Part shown: piece after piece, positions 59,517 through 64,000 of the stretch
How the letters are laid out: every line of letters begins with the position of its first letter
Numbering within the stretch: the first letter of the stretch is position 1
Origin: JBBSOK01 sp965219125
Lineage (GTDB): Bacteria; Bacteroidota; Bacteroidia; Flavobacteriales; Flavobacteriaceae
Direction of reading: 5' to 3'
Length of the DNA stretch: 64,000 bases
Assembly (NCBI GenBank): GCA_965219125.1
Contig: CBDCMO010000002.1
Location: 1,426,001-1,490,000 of the forward strand
The notes under the pieces: generated by a model
Told to the model about the DNA's origin: nothing
Databases searched by the model: none
Seen by the model: only the letters and a program-made list of their open reading frames with translations
Made by a program: the position numbers and the translations under genes

Positions 59517-61271
59517 ATGAATAAATTAGTGGCTTTTGTCCTTTGCTTTTTCGTTTTTAACAGCATTTACAGTCAAAGTATAGAAAAAAAATGGCAACTT
59601 AATACAGCTCCTTCAGATACTACTCAGGTTTTATTCAACCAAAATCCAACGGATAATTTTCTTGCTTTAAAAGAAGGAAGATATAGCTTTTTAAAATCTA
59701 ACGATTCTACTTCAACTGAAGGAGACTACATTTATCAAAATAATTTATTGATACTTTTTCCTTCAACCGAAAAAGATGTAATGCAACGGTATCGGGTTTC
59801 TGCACTTACAGACAGTACGATGGTTTTGTCTCAAACCAATAAAAAAATTATACTGAAATCTGCAGCAGACGAAATTACCCTACTTCCTATTTTAGATTCA
59901 AACAAGGCAGAGATTATTCCTAACCAAGGTTTTACAATAACTAGTTTGTGGCGCGGTGCATTGGGAATGTTATGCTTGCTCCTAATAACGTATTTATTTA
60001 GCGCAAACCGCAAAGCCATAAATTGGAAAACGGTAGGTATTGGTTTGGCGTTTCAATTAATAATTGCAATTGGCGTTTTAAAAGTGCCATTTGTTGAAAG
60101 CATTTTTGATGCAGTCGGCAAATTGTTTGTCGCGGTTTTAGAATTTACGCAAGCGGGAAGTAAATTTCTCTTTGAAGGTTTGGTGGTAGATATGGATACT
60201 TTCGGCTTTATTTTTGCCTTTCAGGTTCTGCCAACCATTATTTTCTTTTCAGCCTTGACTTCGGTTTTATTCTATTTGGGCATCATTCAAAAAGTGGTAA
60301 AAGCAATGGCTTGGTTACTTACAAAAGCTTTAAAAATCTCAGGAGCGGAAAGTCTAAGTGTTGCCGGAAACATTTTTTTGGGTCAAACAGAAGCGCCACT
60401 TTTAATAAAAGCCTATCTCGAAAAAATGAACAAAAGCGAAATGCTTTTGGTTATGATTGGTGGTATGGCGACTGTTGCAGGCGCGGTTTTAGCTGCATAC
60501 ATTGGCTTTTTGGGTGGCGACGATCCAATGTTGCGTTTAAAATTTGCAAAGCATTTATTGGCAGCATCTGTAATGGCGGCGCCCGGCGCAATTGTTATTT
60601 CGAAAATGCTCTATCCACAAACTGAAGAAATAGAAACAGTGATTGAAGTTTCTGCCGATAAAATTGGTACAAATTTACTTGACGCAATAGCAAATGGAAC
60701 TACAGAAGGATTAAGACTTGCAGTAAACGTTGGTGCAATGCTGCTGGTTTTTGTAGCATTTATAGCAATGGCTAATGGAATTTTAGGCCTTTTTGCAGGT
60801 TTTGATGGCTTTACAATTGCTTCCATAAATTTAGATTGGCATTTTACGTCCTTAAACCAAACTATTGCTAACAATACAGATTACGACGGTCTTTCGCTCG
60901 AATTTCTATTAGGTTATCTTTTTGCTCCACTTATGTGGCTAATTGGCGTTGCAAAAGATGATATGATGATGATGGGACAACTATTGGGAATAAAGCTAGC
61001 GGCAAGCGAATTTGTTGGCTACATACAATTAGCAGACTTAAAAAATGTGAGCAATGTAATCCACTTAAATTATGAGAAGAGTATAATTATGGCAACCTAT
61101 ATGCTTTGTGGTTTTGCCAATTTTGCATCTATCGGAATTCAAATTGGTGGCATTGGCTCGCTCGCGCCTGGACAGCGTAAAACCCTTTCTCAGTTTGGGT
61201 TGAGAGCACTTTTGGGAGGAACTATTGCTTCTCTTATTTCTGCTACTATTGCGGGAATGATTATTGGCTAA
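59517..61271 (+). CDS. NupC-type nucleoside transporter with an N-terminal exported domain
   Basis: 584 residues; typical NupC is about 400. Residues 1-20 (MNKLVAFVLCFFVFNSIYSQ) form a signal peptide. Residues about 20-135 are beta-rich and lipocalin-like (ALKEGRYSFLKSNDSTSTEG, YRVSALTDSTMVLSQTNKKI). The transporter part begins around 145 (LWRGALGMLCLLLITYLFSA) and has the CNT motifs LFVAVLEFTQAGSKFLFEGL, GNIFLGQTEAPLLIKAYLEK and GMATVAGAVLAAYIGFLGGD. It imports nucleosides with cations. Overlaps a convergent gene by 11 bp. Confidence 0.88.
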   Translation: MNKLVAFVLCFFVFNSIYSQSIEKKWQLNTAPSDTTQVLFNQNPTDNFLALKEGRYSFLKSNDSTSTEGDYIYQNNLLILFPSTEKDVMQRYRVSALTDSTMVLSQTNKKIILKSAADEITLLPILDSNKAEIIPNQGFTITSLWRGALGMLCLLLITYLFSANRKAINWKTVGIGLAFQLIIAIGVLKVPFVESIFDAVGKLFVAVLEFTQAGSKFLFEGLVVDMDTFGFIFAFQVLPTIIFFSALTSVLFYLGIIQKVVKAMAWLLTKALKISGAESLSVAGNIFLGQTEAPLLIKAYLEKMNKSEMLLVMIGGMATVAGAVLAAYIGFLGGDDPMLRLKFAKHLLAASVMAAPGAIVISKMLYPQTEEIETVIEVSADKIGTNLLDAIANGTTEGLRLAVNVGAMLLVFVAFIAMANGILGLFAGFDGFTIASINLDWHFTSLNQTIANNTDYDGLSLEFLLGYLFAPLMWLIGVAKDDMMMMGQLLGIKLAASEFVGYIQLADLKNVSNVIHLNYEKSIIMATYMLCGFANFASIGIQIGGIGSLAPGQRKTLSQFGLRALLGGTIASLISATIAGMIIG

Positions 61272-61632
61272 CTGTTTTAACAACCGTATTAGCCCAATCT
61301 GCAGCTTCATCTTCAGTTTGAAAAAAACTGAAGGAGCCTTTATAAAAGTTTTGCTCCTCAACAGCTTCATTCCGAACTGCGTAATCTTCGGAAACAATTG
61401 CTATACCAACCATTAACCTTGGATCTATAGTTTCATAAGCTTCAGGATCTACGTTACTAACAAATTGCCGACTTGAAATAAAGACGAATCTTCTCTTTTT
61501 ATAATGATTATAAGCATATCTCATTATTTCCTTGGCACTCTGACGGTTTATAGAATTTGTAGAAACCCTAAAAATAAGGTAGTTACTGAAGCAATTCATT
61601 ATGCCGTGAGGCGTTTGATAGGTAGATTCCAT
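61261..61632 (-). CDS. Conserved small protein of unknown function
   Basis: 123 residues, LIFRVSTNSINRQSAKEIMR then YKKRRFVFISSRQFVSNVDP and AIVSEDYAVRNEAVEEQNFY. Composition is globular, alpha/beta-like, without a membrane segment or signal. It may be related to small STAS/SpoIIAA-like folds, but I cannot confirm that. Tail-to-tail with the transporter gene, 11-bp overlap. Confidence 0.65.
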   Translation of the reverse strand: MESTYQTPHGIMNCFSNYLIFRVSTNSINRQSAKEIMRYAYNHYKKRRFVFISSRQFVSNVDPEAYETIDPRLMVGIAIVSEDYAVRNEAVEEQNFYKGSFSFFQTEDEAADWANTVVKTVSQ

Positions 61633-61770
61633 TTCAAAAGAATTAGAGATAAAGATAAATAATTTTCACATAACTTTAACACAAGTTAATAACTTAGGAA
61701 AGCTGTTCGAAAATAAACGTCGCATTCAATAAATGATTTTATATTTTTAAAATTTAATTTTTTAGCAAAA

Positions 61771-62622
61771 ATGAAGCAATATCACGATTTATTAAATCAC
61801 GTTTTAGAAAACGGAGCATACAAACAAGACAGAACAGGAACAGGGACAAAGAGCGTTTTTGGTTACCAAATGCGTTTTGACTTAAGTGACGGTTTTCCAA
61901 TGGTTACAACTAAAAAACTGCATTTAAAATCTATTATTTACGAACTTTTATGGTTTTTAAAAGGAGATACAAATATTGATTATCTCACCGAAAACGGCGT
62001 AAAAATCTGGAATGAATGGGCTGATGAAAATGGCGATCTTGGTCCTGTTTACGGTCACCAATGGAGAAATTGGAACAATGATGAAATAGATCAGATTTCC
62101 AATATAGTTGAAGATCTTAAAAAAAATCCTGATAGCAGAAGATTAATGGTTAGCGCTTGGAATCCTTCAGTTATGCCAAATACCTCAAAATCTTTTAGTG
62201 AAAATGTCTCGAATGGGAAAGCTGCTTTACCGCCGTGTCACGCTTTTTTTCAGTTTTATGTTTCTCCGCCGGAAGTTGAGGGAGATAATTCAACCAGAAA
62301 ACTTTCGTGCCAATTATACCAGCGCAGTGCAGATATATTTTTGGGTGTACCATTCAACATTGCTTCGTATGCCCTATTTACTATGATGATGGCGCAAGTT
62401 TGTGGTTATAAAGCCGGCGAATTTATACATACTTTTGGCGATGCGCATATTTATACAAATCATTTTGAGCAGGTAGAATTACAACTTTCTCGCGAACCAA
62501 AACCTTTGCCGAAAATGATATTGAATCCTGAAATAAAGAATATCTTTAAATTCAATTTTGAAGATTTTACGTTAACAGATTACAATCCGCATCCTCATAT
62601 TAAAGGTGTTGTCGCAATTTAA
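61771..62622 (+). CDS. thyA: Thymidylate synthase
   Basis: 283 residues. Conserved FGYQMRFDLSDGFPMVTTKK, then LHLKSIIYELLWFLKGDTNI, the active-site cysteine in LPPCHAFFQFYV, and the dUMP-binding RKLSCQLYQRSADIFLGVPF and NIASYALFTMMMAQ. It methylates dUMP with methylene-tetrahydrofolate. It has a short insertion (NTSKSFSENVSNGKAALPP) before the active site, which I have seen in Bacteroidota ThyA proteins. Single gene. Confidence 0.96.
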   Translation: MKQYHDLLNHVLENGAYKQDRTGTGTKSVFGYQMRFDLSDGFPMVTTKKLHLKSIIYELLWFLKGDTNIDYLTENGVKIWNEWADENGDLGPVYGHQWRNWNNDEIDQISNIVEDLKKNPDSRRLMVSAWNPSVMPNTSKSFSENVSNGKAALPPCHAFFQFYVSPPEVEGDNSTRKLSCQLYQRSADIFLGVPFNIASYALFTMMMAQVCGYKAGEFIHTFGDAHIYTNHFEQVELQLSREPKPLPKMILNPEIKNIFKFNFEDFTLTDYNPHPHIKGVVAI

Positions 62623-62746
62623 AAAGTATTAATTTGTTAATGAGTTACTTTATTAGGTGTGTATTCAAGATTCCAACTTCAGCATTTTTAAAAGCTTGGT
62701 TTAGTTTTTGATAGTTTAAATTGAAGTATTAAAAAAGTATATAATA

Positions 62747-62772
62747 AAATATTATATTTCAATATAATATTT
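62747..62772. repeat. AT-rich 26-bp palindrome upstream of the TonB-like gene
   Basis: AAATATTATATT (62747-62758) and AATATAATATTT (62761-62772) are exact complements around TC, 28 bp before the ATG. A possible operator, but perfect AT-palindromes also arise by chance in such DNA. Confidence 0.45.
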
Positions 62773-62800
62773 ACTAATCACTATTCCCAATTCCCTATTT

Positions 62801-63229
62801 ATGAAAAATTTACTTTTAGTCGCATTTTTTATTTTTTCAACTACCTTATTTGCCCAAGAATGGGGAAGTGTAAACAAAAACACGGTTACAATGAAGGAAA
62901 TTGCACCTATTTGGCCGGGCTGTGAAAAAGGAACACCTGCACAACGCGATGCTTGTTTTGATGAAAAATTAATGCAGCATGTCATCAAAAATTTTAGGTA
63001 TCCGGCTGAAGCGTATAAAAATAATGTTCAAGGGAAAGTTACTGTAACTTTTATAGTAAACACAAAAGGTGAAATCGAAATTAAAAGTGTGACCGGCGGT
63101 GATGCAAGTTTACAAGAAGAAGCAAAGCGCAATATTTTATCTATCCCAAAAATGAAACCCGGAATGCTTGCCGGTAAACCAAAAGCCATTGAATATACTG
63201 TACCAATGAATTTTAAGACTGGGAAATAG
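62801..63229 (+). CDS. TonB-like C-terminal domain protein
   Basis: 142 residues. Signal peptide MKNLLLVAFFIFSTTLFAQE. The C-terminal 95 residues form the TonB_C fold: HVIKNFRYPAEAYKNNVQGK, VTVTFIVNTKGEIEIKSVTG and NILSIPKMKPGMLAGKPKAI. A cysteine pair (WPGCEKG, DACFDEK) precedes it. There is no membrane-spanning TonB anchor, so it is probably a periplasmic protein of the energy-transducer superfamily, not a full TonB. Confidence 0.85.
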   Translation: MKNLLLVAFFIFSTTLFAQEWGSVNKNTVTMKEIAPIWPGCEKGTPAQRDACFDEKLMQHVIKNFRYPAEAYKNNVQGKVTVTFIVNTKGEIEIKSVTGGDASLQEEAKRNILSIPKMKPGMLAGKPKAIEYTVPMNFKTGK

Positions 63230-63369
63230 TTTAGAACAGAATTTAATCATCATAAAAAATAATTCGGTCCTGCAGCTTTAACAACTGTTTAACTTAAAGG
63301 ATGTAAGCCTAAACAAATTCAAAGTAGTATCTTTAAATTGTGTACATTTCAAAATTTACATAGTTTATT

Positions 63370-64000
63370 ATGATTAAAACCAACACCTTAACTACCTTCT
63401 TTTTAGAAACAAGATTGCATACCGAAAATTTATGTAAGCCGCTTGAAATAGAGGATTATGTAGTGCAGCCAATTATAGATGTTTCTCCCCCAAAATGGCA
63501 TCTTGGCCATACAACTTGGTTTTTCGAGGAATTTATTTTGAAACATCACAAACCCAATTACAAACTTTTTAATGAGGATTTTGCTTTTGTTTTCAACAGC
63601 TATTATGAAAGTTTTGGCAAAAGAGTAGTTCGCAATGATCGTGGCAATCTTTCAAGACCTGGCGTTGCGCAAGTTTATGATTATAGGCATTATGTAACCC
63701 AAGAACTTAGAGAATTGCTGGCAAATGATGTTTCGGAAGAAGTTGAAAATCTTTTGCAAATAGGGATTCATCACGAAAAACAACATCAAGAATTATTGCT
63801 TACCGATATTAAATATATATTAGGAAATAATCCGCTATTGCCCAAATATGGCGACTTCAATGAAAATCCAATTCAGAATTTTGATGCGGAATTCATTCCA
63901 ATGTCAGCGGGCATTTACGAAATAGGTCGTAAAAATGATACAGATTTTTGTTATGACAATGAATTGGGAGGACATAAAGTATATTTAGAAGATTACAAAA
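63370..64000 (+). CDS. egtB: EgtB-like sulfoxide synthase, C-terminus beyond the window
   Basis: About 210 residues are visible before the right edge. It begins MIKTNTLTTFFLETRLHTEN. The DinB-like N-terminal domain has SPPKWHLGHTTWFFEEFILK with the first iron-ligand histidine and NLLQIGIHHEKQHQELLLTD with the HxxxHxE pair, as in EgtB, which forms the C-S bond of ergothioneine. The start of the FGE-sulfatase domain is probably at about residue 180 (EFIPMSAGIYEIGRKN). The start codon is the ATG at 63370. Partner genes such as egtD are not visible. Confidence 0.88.
   Translation, partial: MIKTNTLTTFFLETRLHTENLCKPLEIEDYVVQPIIDVSPPKWHLGHTTWFFEEFILKHHKPNYKLFNEDFAFVFNSYYESFGKRVVRNDRGNLSRPGVAQVYDYRHYVTQELRELLANDVSEEVENLLQIGIHHEKQHQELLLTDIKYILGNNPLLPKYGDFNENPIQNFDAEFIPMSAGIYEIGRKNDTDFCYDNELGGHKVYLEDYK

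Overview
The window looks like a chromosomal segment of a member of the Bacteroidota, most likely family Flavobacteriaceae. Supporting signs are a type IX secretion C-terminal sorting domain, a carboxypeptidase-like/TonB-dependent outer-membrane receptor, two GLPGLI proteins, a DUF5686 protein, A-rich leaders instead of Shine-Dalgarno sites, TTTG / TAnnTTTG promoters and low GC. I cannot assign a genus. No tRNA, rRNA, CRISPR array, transposase or prophage gene was seen.

Region by region: 1-5.3 kb holds two overlapping envelope-protein genes (the first runs off the left edge), a T9SS cargo protein, msrA and a lipoprotein gene flanked by a 101-bp direct repeat of the end of the neighbouring E1 gene. 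5.3-8.8 kb encodes a fused alpha/beta 2-oxo acid dehydrogenase E1 and its E2. 8.8-26.1 kb is a nearly complete aerobic phenylacetyl-CoA (paa) catabolic cluster on the minus strand: paaY, a paaF-like hydratase, paaZ, paaJ, paaI, paaH, paaG, paaD, paaC, paaB, paaA, paaE and a TetR regulator with a visible operator-promoter. PaaK was not found. The cluster is interrupted by three four-helix-bundle genes (one frameshifted), a MazEF-like pair with a small lipoprotein/membrane-protein/XRE island, and a zinc metallopeptidase gene.

26.1-41.6 kb holds rhodanese, nuclease and DUF4230 genes, an adjacent pair of exported proteases (caspase-like and papain-like), a TonB-dependent receptor with two GLPGLI genes, a deoxynucleoside kinase, a RelE/ParE-type pair whose toxin has an early stop, and ppk1. 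41.7-50.5 kb holds an App1-like phosphatase, the membrane pyrophosphatase hppA, a YHS/DoxX/DinB/ATP-grasp gene run, a double spondin lipoprotein and a soluble pyrophosphatase gene (ppa) broken by a stop and a frameshift. 50.5-64 kb carries two flavin oxidoreductases, a DUF5686 protein, pdhB, etfBA, a bifunctional nuclease, a NupC-type transporter, thyA, a TonB-like protein and the start of an egtB-like gene.

Functionally, the paa products would epoxidise phenylacetyl-CoA, isomerise and open the ring, and beta-oxidise the product to acetyl-CoA and succinyl-CoA. The E1/E2 genes, etfBA and pdhB are further acyl-CoA and keto-acid metabolism. The least explained features are the inverted repeats around the four-helix-bundle genes, the peptide motif shared by the two proteases, the palindromes embedded in paaZ and paaH, and the decayed ppa gene 4.4 kb from hppA.
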